A stretch of 64,000 nucleotides of DNA from CBDAUN01 sp965214615. GTDB lineage: Bacteria; Pseudomonadota; Gammaproteobacteria; Arenicellales; JAJDZL01. The stretch spans positions 868,001 through 932,000 of the forward strand of contig OZ243952.1 in assembly GCA_965214615.1 (NCBI GenBank), written 5' to 3'. Shown here one piece after another: positions 25,822 to 34,942 of the stretch (positions within the stretch are counted from its first letter, which is position 1; each line of letters opens with the position of its first letter). The notes under the pieces are model-generated. The model had not been told where the DNA came from and ran no database searches. It worked only from the letters and a program-made list of their open reading frames with translations. Both the position numbers and the translations under genes were made by a program.

Positions 25822-27774
25822 CTAGCGGCTTAGCATTTCCGTCTCGGCGTCGCCGATATCTTCGTGCAAGACTTCAATCTCTGTGTCCGGAACGGTGGAC
25901 ATCTCCATTTTGTACGCCAGAAACCACATCATGAACACCCCCAGCGCCCACCACATGACTTGCCATGCCCAGATCGACGGCATGCCGAAAATCCAGGTCG
26001 CCGCATCGTTCGGATTTCCAAATATGGAGTTGCCGATCACTGCGCCCGGCCCGATTCCGAAGAAAAACCACACCAGCGTGATAATCCATGCGATCGGCAC
26101 CAGTCCGCGCTTGGAGTCCGGCAGGGAGGCATGTTGCGAAAGGAATCTATGGAATTGCATCCTGTGCTCCAATTCCGCCTTGTCCTGCGTCATCGTCGAC
26201 ACGATGATGGCGACGCCGAGGTTGAAAAAGATCCCCCAGCCGGCCGAATGAATCGTCCACGGCCAGCGGCCCCATGCAGTGATTCCCAGATTCTGTCCGA
26301 TTGTCTCAGTGCACACTACGGCGATCATCCCCGCTGCCAGCCCGAGCGTGATGCCGGCGCGCGTAAACCACGGGAAATAGCAGACAGCCAGGAGCGCCGG
26401 CCACATCTGAAAGCCAAATGCCACTGCCAGTCCGCCAAGAAGAACCAGCGCATCGGATGACGTAGTCGCTACCACAAGAGCTGCTCCGACAATCAGCGCA
26501 ACACCGATTCTGCCGAACATCTTTTGATGCCCATGGCTGATCGACGGCATGATGAAATGCTTGAGCAGGTCGCGGGTCAGCATCGCGCCTGCCGTAGACA
26601 TGTACGCTGCACCGGTAGACTGCATTGCCGCCAATGCGCAAACAGACAGCAGGCCGACCAGCCACGGAGCCGATTCCTGAAGCACATGAATCAGCTGAGG
26701 CACAAGCATGCCTTGCTTGCCTGGCGATTGCATCAGATCAATTCCGCCCAGTCCCGCACCAAGCACATTGACGCTCTCGGGATAGGCATCAAGATACGCC
26801 AGATCGGCGCCGAGAAAGTGTCCGCCCATGCCCTGGAATGCGGTAAAGAAAAACAGAATAAATCCAATTCCAAGCGACGAGGCCCAGACTTGCTGAGGCG
26901 CAAACGGCTCAGGGTTGTGATTGGCGAATGCCCACATCGAAAACGCCGGCGAAGACTGAATCCCCATCAGCGCGAACATGTAGGTTAGAATCATGATGCC
27001 TGTCCAGGCGCCGCCGATGGCCGAAGGTCCAGACGATACGAACTGGATAATCCCCGGAATCGCCACATAGTGGCTATAGCCGTCAGGCGTGCGCTTTTCA
27101 TCCAGTACCGCTAGATTTGCGATGCCCTGATTCAATTCGTCGAATCCGCCGACCAGATTCAGCGTAACGATGCCTATGATGACAATCCCCAGCGCGAGCA
27201 GAATGCACTGAAGGGTGTCTACATACGCTACGGCCCGCAGTCCGCCTGATGCGACGTAGATGAATACGATCGCAGACAGCAGCCACATGCCGGCGTTGAT
27301 TCCCAAAAGACCGTCGGTCAGAACGTTGAATAAAAAGCCCGATGCGCGCAGCTGAATGCCGAGATACGGCACCGAAAAGCAAAGCGCAACCAGAACCACC
27401 AATATTCGAATAAAGTCGGACCTGAAGTAATGCGACAGCATTTCTCCAGGCGTGACGAATCCGAATCTCTTGCCCAGCATCCATTGCCTCTTGAGCAGGA
27501 TGACGCCCGTGAACGGAATCGTTATGGCGTAGAACGACGCATATGCGTACTGAAATCCGTCACGGTATAGCAGACCGGGATGTCCCATGAACGTCCACCC
27601 CGAGAATGAAGTGGCGGTCGCTGCAAGTACAAATACCCAGATCGAAAGCGTTCGACCGGCTATGAAGTAATCGCTCGCGGTCTTTGACGTCATCGCGCCC
27701 CGCACGCCCCAGTAAATGCAATAGATCCAATACAGGATTACAAATACGAATAGCCAAATGATTTTTGCTTCCAA
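25822..27774 (-). CDS. Sodium:solute symporter family (SSS) transporter
   Basis: Protein of 650 aa with about 13 membrane helices, a typical SSS layout. 'SDYFIAGRTLSIWVFVLAA' and 'ATSFSGWTFMGHPGLLY' are near residues 38-70; 'AMQSTGAAYMSTAGAMLTRD' near 388 is the conserved helix-8 Ser/Thr sodium-site region. A long C-terminal part includes a helical extension and ends in acidic residues ('TEIEVLHEDIGDAETEM'). The family takes up sugars, amino acids, organic acids or osmolytes with sodium. The substrate cannot be told; longer members with this extension are often organic-acid or amino-acid carriers. Start TTG at 27774, with a GGGAGG region upstream. Confidence 0.88.
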   Translation of the reverse strand: MEAKIIWLFVFVILYWIYCIYWGVRGAMTSKTASDYFIAGRTLSIWVFVLAATATSFSGWTFMGHPGLLYRDGFQYAYASFYAITIPFTGVILLKRQWMLGKRFGFVTPGEMLSHYFRSDFIRILVVLVALCFSVPYLGIQLRASGFLFNVLTDGLLGINAGMWLLSAIVFIYVASGGLRAVAYVDTLQCILLALGIVIIGIVTLNLVGGFDELNQGIANLAVLDEKRTPDGYSHYVAIPGIIQFVSSGPSAIGGAWTGIMILTYMFALMGIQSSPAFSMWAFANHNPEPFAPQQVWASSLGIGFILFFFTAFQGMGGHFLGADLAYLDAYPESVNVLGAGLGGIDLMQSPGKQGMLVPQLIHVLQESAPWLVGLLSVCALAAMQSTGAAYMSTAGAMLTRDLLKHFIMPSISHGHQKMFGRIGVALIVGAALVVATTSSDALVLLGGLAVAFGFQMWPALLAVCYFPWFTRAGITLGLAAGMIAVVCTETIGQNLGITAWGRWPWTIHSAGWGIFFNLGVAIIVSTMTQDKAELEHRMQFHRFLSQHASLPDSKRGLVPIAWIITLVWFFFGIGPGAVIGNSIFGNPNDAATWIFGMPSIWAWQVMWWALGVFMMWFLAYKMEMSTVPDTEIEVLHEDIGDAETEMLSR

Positions 27775-28124
27775 TTTGAACTCCCTCCCTATGCTGTTTC
27801 ATCAATCGCCGACGGACGGGAAATTGGCACGAATCCTATGACCGCTAACTCGGAACCGGTAAGTTGACAAGCGATTTCATGAGTTCTAATAATCTGAATT
27901 TGTTGAGTTTATTGTTATTTGTTCGTCGGCAAAATTTGATTATAGCAGTTATCTCAAAGATGGTGAATTTGGCTTGCGTCAGTCAAATAGTTGCATATAA
28001 TACGAAACTTCCGAAATCGGACCGAAGTGCGGGAACCTTCCGAACATTCGTTCGGCCATCGCAGCCGATCAAGGATGTCGATAGACGCGCAATAAGGTGG
28101 AGCGAATTCGCTTCAAATTTGATT
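27775..28124. other. Divergent promoter region, symporter / tRNA-Leu
   Basis: About 350 bp. It holds the upstream region of the symporter gene on the minus strand and the tRNA promoter at 27974-28001 on the plus strand. No coding frame of note. Confidence 0.5.
27974..28001 (+). promoter_or_regulatory. Promoter upstream of tRNA-Leu
   Basis: TTGCGT, 16 bases, then a perfect TATAAT. It lies 123 bp before the first base of tRNA-Leu, leaving a leader to be removed by processing. Confidence 0.5.
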
Positions 28125-28211
28125 GCCGAGGTGGCGAAATTGGCAGACGCGCTAGCTTCAGGTGCTAGTGGGGGTTACCCCGTGGAGGTTCAAGTCCTCT
28201 CCTCGGCACCA
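28125..28211 (+). tRNA. tRNA-Leu (anticodon CAG)
   Basis: An 87-nt class II tRNA with encoded CCA. The acceptor arms GCCGAGG and CCTCGGC pair perfectly. The anticodon stem CTAGC/GCTAG encloses the loop TTCAGGT, giving anticodon CAG (reads CUG). A long variable arm (around 'tgggggttacccc') and a T-loop 'GTTCAAGTC' are present. It stands alone, upstream of the RNase R-type gene. Confidence 0.95.
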
Positions 28212-28365
28212 CACACTCTTTGACAGTCGCATGGCGAACCGCGCCGACGCGGCTGCCTGACATAAATGATCATATCCAGAAACTCTCATTCTGTCCGACT
28301 GGTGCGACTTTGATTTCGCACCGAGCCTGTTCGCAGGCCAGCAGCATTTCCGGCTCGCCAAGCTC

Positions 28366-30351
28366 GTGAACACTCGTCGAGCGAAGCGGTCGCGCAGCAG
28401 TCGACAAAAAAGCGATCTTGTCAAAGCGACCGTGGAATTCGCTAATTCCCGCTATGTGCTCGTTCGAACTGAAGCCGGCGACAAGATTCGTCTGCAGGAC
28501 GGCGATTCGGGCGGACTGCTTCCCGGAGACACCGTGTTCGCTTCGCAAACTCGAAAGGCGGGGGACGACAGGATGTCGCTGCATGTGGCAGGCATCAAGC
28601 GGGCCGACCAGCATCTTGCCGTCGCCTTCGTCTGCGGCAACTATGGCGCCAGCCGATCTGCCGGCTACCTGGAGCCGGTGGGGGTAGCAGGCATTGGCAG
28701 AATTCATCTGCAACTCGATGGCGACCTTGCCGACGGCGACTATGTGCTTGCCGTGATCCAGCCGAAATCCAAGACTCGGATGAAGACCGACTGGAGTGTC
28801 AGGCGCATCGTTAGAAAACTCGAGTCCTCGGTTTCCATCGCCCGTGCCGTCGCTCAGGCGCGTCACGGAATCGACGATTCATCGCCGCCCGAGGTCGACC
28901 GGGAACTCGACTCGGTGCCGGATTGTGTTCCATTGCCTTGCAGTCGCGGACGCAAGGATCTGCGGCATCTTGCGTTTCTCACGATCGACCCGCCAGGCGC
29001 TAAGGACCACGATGACGCAGTCTACTGCGAAATTCAGGGACCGCGCTGTCGGCTGTACGTAGCGATCGCCGATGTGGCCGAATTTGTCACGCCGGATTCG
29101 GCGATTGACAGGCTCGCCTTGTCGCGCCAGTTCTCGCTTTATTTTCCCGATTCTTCAATCCCGATGCTGCCGGAGCAACTGTCGGGCGGAATTTGCTCCC
29201 TGGCTCCCGGCCACGACCGCTATGCGCTTGTCTGCGAAATGGAAATTGATCAGGACGGATTGGTCGCCGCAAGCCGGTTTTACGAAGCGGTCATTCACTC
29301 GACGGCAAAGCTGACCTATGCCGAGGCTGACGCCATTGTTCGCGACAGAAAATCTTCCAAGCTGCAGCGGCATCTGGAAAACCTGGCAAAGGCGCACTCG
29401 CTTTTGCTCGCAAATCGCAGAAAAAAGGGCACTTTGACCTTGAACATATCCGAGCCGTCCTTGCAAATCGATGATAGCGGCTCCGTCACCGATGTCACGA
29501 AGTCTGTATCGACTGACATGCACAGCCTGATTGAAGAGGCGATGCTTGCTGCCAACGTGAGCGCCGCCGAGTTTCTCGCCGAATATTATCCGGAAGCCGC
29601 GATGTATCGCCGTCATGATCCGCCGTCAATTGGCGACACGAGACAGCTTCGCGAAATTCTTCGCAGTCTGCGAGTCCGCTTCCCGCATGATCGTCCCGCA
29701 AGCCTGGATGACTACATCAAGGCCATAGACGATCTTGCCGATCGTCCAATTATCTCCTCTGCGGTGCAATATCAGATTCTTCGCAGCCTTACGGTCGCGA
29801 TCTACAGCGAGTCGGGCGCTACCCATTTCGCTTTGAATTTCGACAGCTACACCCATTTCACATCTCCGATCAGGCGCTATCCCGATCTGGTGGTGCATCG
29901 GATGATCAAGAGCATTGTCCGTAAATCGAAATCCGCATGGAGCAAGCAAGGGCTTTCAGCCTTGGCGAAGCAGTGCTCGGCAATAGAGCGAAAGGCTGAA
30001 GCTTGCATGCGCGAAGCGGTACGCTGGCTGATTATCGAATACATGGAAACCCGAATTGGCGAAACATTTGCAGGCGTTGTCACTGAAGTGAAGGAATTCG
30101 GCATTTTCGTACAGCTCGAATCTCCGCATGTGGACGGGATGGTGCCGGTTCAAACGCTGGGCGACGAGTATTTCGAATATGATGATCGAAGCAAGGTGCT
30201 TGCCGGTCGACGCAGCGGAACCGAATACGCAATCGGAACACCGGTGACGATCCGGGTTGCGAATACCGATCAGGAGCTCGGGTTTATCGATTTCGAGCCT
30301 GCTGACATGCCAAGACGATCATCAAACCGGAGGCGTCGACGATCAAGATGA
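28366..30351 (+). CDS. rnr: RNase R-type 3-to-5 exoribonuclease (RNB family)
   Basis: Protein of 661 aa. Central RNB catalytic domain (about residues 200-530) with the acidic metal-binding cluster 'LTIDPPGAKDHDDAVY' near 206 and 'FTSPIRRYPDLVVHRM' near 500. An S1 domain follows at about 565-645 ('GVVTEVKEFGIFVQLESPHV') with a basic tail 'RRSSNRRRRRSR'. It degrades structured RNA from the 3-prime end. E. coli RNase R is about 810 aa; this one lacks the N-terminal helix-turn-helix and part of the cold-shock region, making it closer in size to RNase II, though the S1 plus basic tail fit RNase R. GTG start at 28366; upstream there is no ATG before a stop. Confidence 0.88.
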   Translation: MNTRRAKRSRSSRQKSDLVKATVEFANSRYVLVRTEAGDKIRLQDGDSGGLLPGDTVFASQTRKAGDDRMSLHVAGIKRADQHLAVAFVCGNYGASRSAGYLEPVGVAGIGRIHLQLDGDLADGDYVLAVIQPKSKTRMKTDWSVRRIVRKLESSVSIARAVAQARHGIDDSSPPEVDRELDSVPDCVPLPCSRGRKDLRHLAFLTIDPPGAKDHDDAVYCEIQGPRCRLYVAIADVAEFVTPDSAIDRLALSRQFSLYFPDSSIPMLPEQLSGGICSLAPGHDRYALVCEMEIDQDGLVAASRFYEAVIHSTAKLTYAEADAIVRDRKSSKLQRHLENLAKAHSLLLANRRKKGTLTLNISEPSLQIDDSGSVTDVTKSVSTDMHSLIEEAMLAANVSAAEFLAEYYPEAAMYRRHDPPSIGDTRQLREILRSLRVRFPHDRPASLDDYIKAIDDLADRPIISSAVQYQILRSLTVAIYSESGATHFALNFDSYTHFTSPIRRYPDLVVHRMIKSIVRKSKSAWSKQGLSALAKQCSAIERKAEACMREAVRWLIIEYMETRIGETFAGVVTEVKEFGIFVQLESPHVDGMVPVQTLGDEYFEYDDRSKVLAGRRSGTEYAIGTPVTIRVANTDQELGFIDFEPADMPRRSSNRRRRRSR

Positions 30352-31100
30352 AGACAACGAAGATCTGCGGCATCCACGCGGCTTCGGGGATACTGACCCA
30401 TCGGCCGCAGGATGTCAAGTCCGTACTGCTGAGCGCGTCACGAAAGGACGAGCGGATTGAGCAAATTGAATCGCTGGCCAAATCAGCGGGCATCAAGTGC
30501 TCGCGGGTGACGGTCGGCACCTTGAACCAGATGGCGCGAGGCGTGCGCCATCAAGGCGTGATCGCTCTTTGCACCGAAGGCGCAGCGGTGCGTCAGGCGT
30601 CGATCAAGGCGGCTGACTTGATCGACGGCGGACCGGACCCGTCGTTTCTGATTGTGCTGGACGGGATTGAAGACCCGAGAAATCTAGGCGCCTGCCTGCG
30701 CAGCGCCGAAGCAGGCGGGGCGCATGGCGCGATCCTGCCGCGGCATCGCGGGAGCGAAATCACAGAGACGGTATCGAGAACGGCTGCCGGCTCTGCCGAG
30801 TCGCTGCCGATCGCCCGGGCATCCAATCTTGCCCGCGAGCTTGATGACCTTAAGGAACAGGGAGTTTGGATAATCGGCCTGGATTCCAAAGCTTCGGATT
30901 CGATTCTCGAACTGTCTTTGACCGAGCCGTGTGCGTTGGTTTTCGGCGCCGAACACGGAGGGCTGCGCCGCATGACACGGGAGAAATGTGACGTTCTTGC
31001 AAAGATTCCGATTGCGGGTGCCGCCGACAGCTTCAATGTATCGGTTGCGGTCGGAATTGCCGCGTTTGAAGTGTCCAGACAGCGCGCAGCGGCGAAGTAG
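30348..31100 (+). CDS. rlmB: RlmB-type 23S rRNA 2-O-methyltransferase (SpoU/TrmH family)
   Basis: Protein of 250 aa. N-terminal substrate-binding domain (about 5-80: 'KICGIHAASGILTHRPQDVK') and SpoU methylase domain with the knotted SAM site: 'IVLDGIEDPRNLGACLRSAE' near 103, 'VFGAEHGGLRRM' near 203, 'IPIAGAADSFNVSVAVGIAA' near 223. RlmB methylates G2251 of 23S rRNA. Its ATG overlaps the RNase gene stop (ATGA at 30348-30351); rnr-rlmB is the usual gammaproteobacterial pair, so translation is coupled. Confidence 0.93.
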   Translation: MKTTKICGIHAASGILTHRPQDVKSVLLSASRKDERIEQIESLAKSAGIKCSRVTVGTLNQMARGVRHQGVIALCTEGAAVRQASIKAADLIDGGPDPSFLIVLDGIEDPRNLGACLRSAEAGGAHGAILPRHRGSEITETVSRTAAGSAESLPIARASNLARELDDLKEQGVWIIGLDSKASDSILELSLTEPCALVFGAEHGGLRRMTREKCDVLAKIPIAGAADSFNVSVAVGIAAFEVSRQRAAAK

Positions 31101-31112
31101 GAGTCTTCCCGT

Positions 31113-32147
31113 TTAGGCGAGCGTGCCGCCGCAACTGCTGCCGGCCCCTGCCGTACAGCCGAAGCAATGGCTGCCGATGGCAATGCGCTGATTCCTTAAT
31201 TCGTCGTAGTTCGACTCCCACAGATAGCGGGCGCCTACGCGGCCGGCATCAATGTCGAGCATTTGATTGAAGTCGCAGTCGTACACCCTGCCAAGCCAGT
31301 CAATGCTTAGAATATGGCGGCACATCAATCCCTGGATCGTTTCCGGATTGAAAGTGCGAAATAAAAGATCCATGTAGTCTTCGTATTCGCCGCTGTTCTC
31401 CAGATAATGGCGAAAACGGCTGATTGGCAGGTTGGTGAGAGTGTAGAGCCGGTTGAATCGGATCCCGAAATCCTCCCATAGCCGCTCCTTGTATTCCGCC
31501 TCCAGCGATTGCTGAGGCGGAGGCAGGAACGCGCCTCCCGGGTTGTAGACCAGGTCGAGCGGCAATGACGGATCAATTCCGTATCCTTGGGCATTGAGCA
31601 GCCCCAGTGCGGCAATGCTCTTTCCAAAAATTCCCTTGCCGCGCTGGACTTCGACATTTTTCTTGGAATAGCAGGGCAGCGAGCAGATCAGTTCCACTTT
31701 CCGCTGCGCATACCATTCGGCAAGGTCCTCGTATCCCGGCTCGAGCAGTATCGTCAGATTGCACCGGGACATCACCCGTGCCTCGCGTTCCAGGCAACCG
31801 TCGACGAATCTGCGAAAGTGCGGATTCATCTCCGGGGCTCCGCCTGTGACATCGACTGCCGTGATGCCGTAGCGACCGACCCAGTCGAGGATGCGGCTCA
31901 TGGTCTCCCAGGTCATCAACTCGGTACGTTTCGGCCCGGCGTCTACGTGGCAATGATTGCAGGCCTGATTGCACAGCTTGCCAAGGTTGACCTGAAGATC
32001 CCGAATTGTTTCCCGGCTCAACTCATAGCAGCCGTTTCTGCGCAGTTCCTCGCGGAAGTTCCAGCGGCGATTGTCCGAGACAGCGACTGCTGCGGGTATC
32101 GACGGCCGAACGACCGTGGTCGGAATTATTTGTTCGGCAGCAGCCAT
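31113..32147 (-). CDS. arsS: ArsS-type radical SAM protein (DUF3641)
   Basis: Protein of 344 aa. The radical SAM motif 'CNQACNHCHVDAGP' lies near residue 59 (the three Cys that hold the 4Fe-4S cluster), followed by the SPASM-like/DUF3641 C-terminal part with 'CRHILSIDWLGRVYDCDFNQ' and the end 'CFGCTAGAGSSCGGTLA'. This matches arsenosugar biosynthesis radical SAM protein ArsS, which joins 5-deoxyadenosyl to dimethylarsenite. No arsM is present. The gene lies 19 bp after doxX in the bufferin operon on the same strand, so it may instead, or also, act with that system; this is inference. Confidence 0.88.
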   Translation of the reverse strand: MAAAEQIIPTTVVRPSIPAAVAVSDNRRWNFREELRRNGCYELSRETIRDLQVNLGKLCNQACNHCHVDAGPKRTELMTWETMSRILDWVGRYGITAVDVTGGAPEMNPHFRRFVDGCLEREARVMSRCNLTILLEPGYEDLAEWYAQRKVELICSLPCYSKKNVEVQRGKGIFGKSIAALGLLNAQGYGIDPSLPLDLVYNPGGAFLPPPQQSLEAEYKERLWEDFGIRFNRLYTLTNLPISRFRHYLENSGEYEDYMDLLFRTFNPETIQGLMCRHILSIDWLGRVYDCDFNQMLDIDAGRVGARYLWESNYDELRNQRIAIGSHCFGCTAGAGSSCGGTLA

Positions 32148-32166
32148 ATTCCTGTCGGGTTGCGCG

Positions 32167-32607
32167 CTACATGAACCGCTTGCGGATGAAGTGGTCGATT
32201 GACAGTGTGCCTGGGCCGCGCAGTGTCAGAGCCAGCAAAATAACGCCCCACACCTGATGCTGGACGATGCCTGCGGGACTCATGTCCGGGTGTGAAACGA
32301 CAGCCATGATATTGAATACGAAAAGCGCTCCTGCTGCCGCCCGGCCTGCGATGCCGAAAATCAAAAGTACCGGCAATACCAATTCCGCGGCGGTTCCGAC
32401 CGTGGCCGCCAGTGCAGGCGAAAGAATCGGAACCTTGTATATATTTTCAAATAGATATACAGTGCTGTCCCAGCTTTGAATCTTTGTGAGACCGGATTTC
32501 CAGAACACGTTTCCCACCCAGATTCTCATAATCAGATCTGCGACCGGTGCGCCGCAATCGAGCGTGCAAATAACCCGGCGGCTCAGATGTGTCAGTTTAT
32601 CGAACAT
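32167..32607 (-). CDS. DoxX family membrane protein of the bufferin operon
   Basis: Protein of 146 aa with four membrane helices: 'LIMRIWVGNVFWKSGLTKIQ' near 26, then 'LAATVGTAAELVLPVLLIFG', 'AGALFVFNIMAVVSH' and the last helix. This is DoxX/DUF417-like. DoxX proteins regularly close bufferin (gig-type) operons; a redox or quinone-linked role is suspected but not proven. It follows bufC by 31 bp and precedes arsS by 19 bp. Confidence 0.88.
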   Translation of the reverse strand: MFDKLTHLSRRVICTLDCGAPVADLIMRIWVGNVFWKSGLTKIQSWDSTVYLFENIYKVPILSPALAATVGTAAELVLPVLLIFGIAGRAAAGALFVFNIMAVVSHPDMSPAGIVQHQVWGVILLALTLRGPGTLSIDHFIRKRFM

Positions 32608-32638
32608 GGCTTTTCTCTAGTGTGTATTCGAAGCGCGG

Positions 32639-33430
32639 TTAGGACGAACTGTCCGTTCCAATACCTGCAATTGTACCGAGTGAAAAGAATTTATGCAGTA
32701 TACCCTGCAAGTCAACGTTGCCGAAGCGTTCGAACAGGTTTTGCACTGTCGCTGCCAAATTGGTTCCGCCGGTCAAGCTGACTGCAAATTGGTATTCGGC
32801 TTCGCTGAGCAAAATGACGTTGACTCCGTCTGTGCCGCGCATGACCATGACCGCCTGGTCCCCACTTTGCATATCCGGGGCGGCAGCATCGGATTCCGAG
32901 TCGCTGTGACTGATCACGAATTGCCAGATGTCGAAAATGGGGAACGGCGAGGTGGCGACATGTACAGAGGGCACGAAGGCAAGCAGCAGATTTTCGTGAT
33001 CGGAGGCAGCGAATTTGCCTAATTCCTCTATTGAAACGTGTGGCGTGTCGGGTGCGCGGCTTGCAAGGTGGCATGCCCATTCGATACGGGCGATGTCGGG
33101 AAGATACTTCAGGCTGTCAAGTTCAGGCAGGGCGCCTGCAAATTCGGCAAGCTGATCGCCGTAGTCGGCGACATCGCCGGTGTGCGGCCGGTGTTGGTGC
33201 GCATAGCGCTGTGCGAGTGAGTCGAAGTAATCCTCGCCGACCAATGCGCGGAAAACCGGATAGATGGCATGAAGAATTTCGCCGAGCGTAATTCTTACGT
33301 TGTTGCGGTAGATCTGGAGTCGGCGGCCGCCCTCGATGCCGTTAATCCGCACCAGTTGCTGCAGTTCGTCTGCTCCGTGCTCATCGAGTATGTGACGGGC
33401 AAAGCGCTGTTGCAGTTCAAGCAGCTGCAT
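32639..33430 (-). CDS. bufC: BufC-like protein (DUF2063), partner of BufB
   Basis: Protein of 263 aa with the DUF2063 (HvfC/BufC) N-terminal domain: 'LLELQQRFARHIL', 'RLQIYRNNVRITLGEILHAI', 'YPVFRALVGEDYFDSLAQRY' and 'DIARIEWACHLA'. These proteins deliver the precursor peptide to the DUF692 enzyme. The ATG at 33430 is chosen over GTG 33433; it overlaps the end of bufB by 14 bp, so the two are translationally coupled. The C-terminal part is variable in the family. Confidence 0.85.
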   Translation of the reverse strand: MQLLELQQRFARHILDEHGADELQQLVRINGIEGGRRLQIYRNNVRITLGEILHAIYPVFRALVGEDYFDSLAQRYAHQHRPHTGDVADYGDQLAEFAGALPELDSLKYLPDIARIEWACHLASRAPDTPHVSIEELGKFAASDHENLLLAFVPSVHVATSPFPIFDIWQFVISHSDSESDAAAPDMQSGDQAVMVMRGTDGVNVILLSEAEYQFAVSLTGGTNLAATVQNLFERFGNVDLQGILHKFFSLGTIAGIGTDSSS

Positions 33431-34250
33431 CACGTTTTGCCTCGATTTGAATTTCCTTGGCGATTGCGGCTTCTGCGAGCAATACCTCGAACTCGGGCAG
33501 GTCCTTATCCCATTCGATCAGCGTCGGCGTGTCTGGAAACAGCTGTGCCGCGACCCGGTACAGGTCCCACACATCCTCGCATACCCGCTGATCATGCGTG
33601 TCAATGAGAATTTCGCCGTCTTCAAGCGTGTTGACTGTATGTCCGGCAAGATGGATTTCCTGAACCATCGGTGCCGGAATGCCGGTCATGAATTCGATCG
33701 CATCGAATCCGTGGATTCGTGAATTGACGTAGACATTGTTAACGTCAAGCAAGACTCCGCAGCCGCTGCGTTCTGCGATGTTGCAGATAAAATCCCACTC
33801 GGACATCTGCGAATTTGAGAATTCAAGATAGGTTGAGGCGTTTTCGATCAGTATCTGGCGTTTCAGCGCTTCCTGAACCTGGTCAATGCGGCTCACCAGG
33901 TGGTCTGCGACTTCCCGGTTCATTGGCAATGGCAGCAGGTCGTGCAGGTAGATTCCGTTGATCGAGCTCCACGAAAGGTGTTCGGACACCAGCATCGGCT
34001 GGTATCTGTCAATGAGAGTGCTGAGTTTTGCGAGGTGTGTTTCGCACAGAGGATCGGCGGAGCCAAGCGAGAGGCCGACGCCGTGCATGCTTACCGGGTA
34101 GTCGTTCCGCACCTTGGACAGGTATTTATGCGCAGTGCCTCCAAGACCGAAGAAGTTCTCGCTATGGACTTCGTACCAGCCGACCGGGTGCGGTTCGGCG
34201 ACGACGTTCTCGTAGTGTGGACCGCGCAACCCGATTCCGATAGGGTTCAT
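33417..34250 (-). CDS. bufB: BufB, DUF692 multinuclear iron oxidase (MNIO)
   Basis: Protein of 277 aa, a TIM-barrel DUF692/MNIO enzyme: 'GIGLRGPHYENV' at the N-terminus, 'HSENFFGLGG', 'MHGVGLSLGS', 'SEHLSWSS', 'ILIENASTYLEF', 'LLDVNNVYVNS', 'EIHLAGHT' and 'LIEWDKDLPEF' carry the His, Asp and Glu ligands of the iron cluster. In bufferin pathways BufB with BufC converts Cys residues of the BufA precursor into thiooxazole-type heterocycles that bind copper. It stands between bufA1 (51 bp upstream) and bufC (overlapping). Confidence 0.92.
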   Translation of the reverse strand: MNPIGIGLRGPHYENVVAEPHPVGWYEVHSENFFGLGGTAHKYLSKVRNDYPVSMHGVGLSLGSADPLCETHLAKLSTLIDRYQPMLVSEHLSWSSINGIYLHDLLPLPMNREVADHLVSRIDQVQEALKRQILIENASTYLEFSNSQMSEWDFICNIAERSGCGVLLDVNNVYVNSRIHGFDAIEFMTGIPAPMVQEIHLAGHTVNTLEDGEILIDTHDQRVCEDVWDLYRVAAQLFPDTPTLIEWDKDLPEFEVLLAEAAIAKEIQIEAKRDAAA

Positions 34251-34301
34251 GGGAATCGGGTGCCGGAATATTCAAGATTAACAGTCAGGTTTCAAGCCGG
34301 A

Positions 34302-34562
34302 CTAGCCAGAGGTGGTGCTTCCGCCGACCAGCTTTTCGCACAGGCCTGCAGGTACCAGAACCCACGCATCCGCCTGACCGTCGGCGGTGGAGGTGCCAGC
34401 GCAGGAACCGGCTGCGGTATCGCAGTCATTCTGGCCGGCTTTGGATACGCCGAAGCATTTTTCTTTTTCGTCGCCTGCGGTAGCGGTCTGAGACAGGGTT
34501 AGCGCACTCAGTGCAAGGGCACCCGAAATTGCTGTGGTGATGATTGCCTTTGAAACTTTCAT
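34302..34562 (-). CDS. bufA1: Bufferin precursor (DUF2282)
   Basis: Protein of 86 aa. Signal peptide (about 1-29, 'LALSALTLSQTATAG'), then a small mature part with four Cys at 36, 47, 54 and 75 in the family pattern 'EKCFGVSKAGQNDC' ... 'GSCAGTS' ... 'AWVLVPAGLCEKL'. DUF2282 proteins are the bufferin-type RiPP precursors: Cys residues are modified by BufB/BufC and the exported peptide chelates copper in the periplasm. The ATG at 34562 with GGGAG upstream is chosen; the longer frame to 34724 puts 54 unrelated residues before the signal peptide. Confidence 0.92.
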   Translation of the reverse strand: MKVSKAIITTAISGALALSALTLSQTATAGDEKEKCFGVSKAGQNDCDTAAGSCAGTSTADGQADAWVLVPAGLCEKLVGGSTTSG

Positions 34563-34942
34563 TGTTTTCTCCCTAGAGATAAAAAAGTGAAGATGATTAA
34601 GATTCGTATTGTAGACATTGCAGATACAAAATAATTCAGTTTTTTGGAAATCCGAATTTTCAATTGCCGCCTGCTGCGCAAGGCATAGCCTGATTTGCTG
34701 CTCGCATGACCATTGAGTATCCAAATTCTTGATGCGATCGTCCAGTCAGTCGCCTGGTTGCCACTTCGATTGATCCGCCCCGGCTTCTGCCTGGAATTGG
34801 CTGGATCCGGGGATTGTGTTATCTGCTGTTGGCGTGTTAAACTCTTGCTCCGCGCTTGATGACGAACGATCATGAGAAATCGGCATGTCGCAGGCGCGGC
34901 GTTAAGTAATAGACTTCTAATTTCATATGTGGAGAAAGACTA
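34563..34942. other. Divergent promoter region, bufferin operon / ABC importer
   Basis: About 380 bp between the start of bufA1 (minus) and the substrate-binding protein gene (plus). A GGAGAAAG ribosome site precedes the latter. The stretch is AT-rich next to bufA1. No gene and no consensus sigma-70 promoter was recognised; bufferin operons of other bacteria are often driven by extracytoplasmic sigma factors. Confidence 0.45.
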
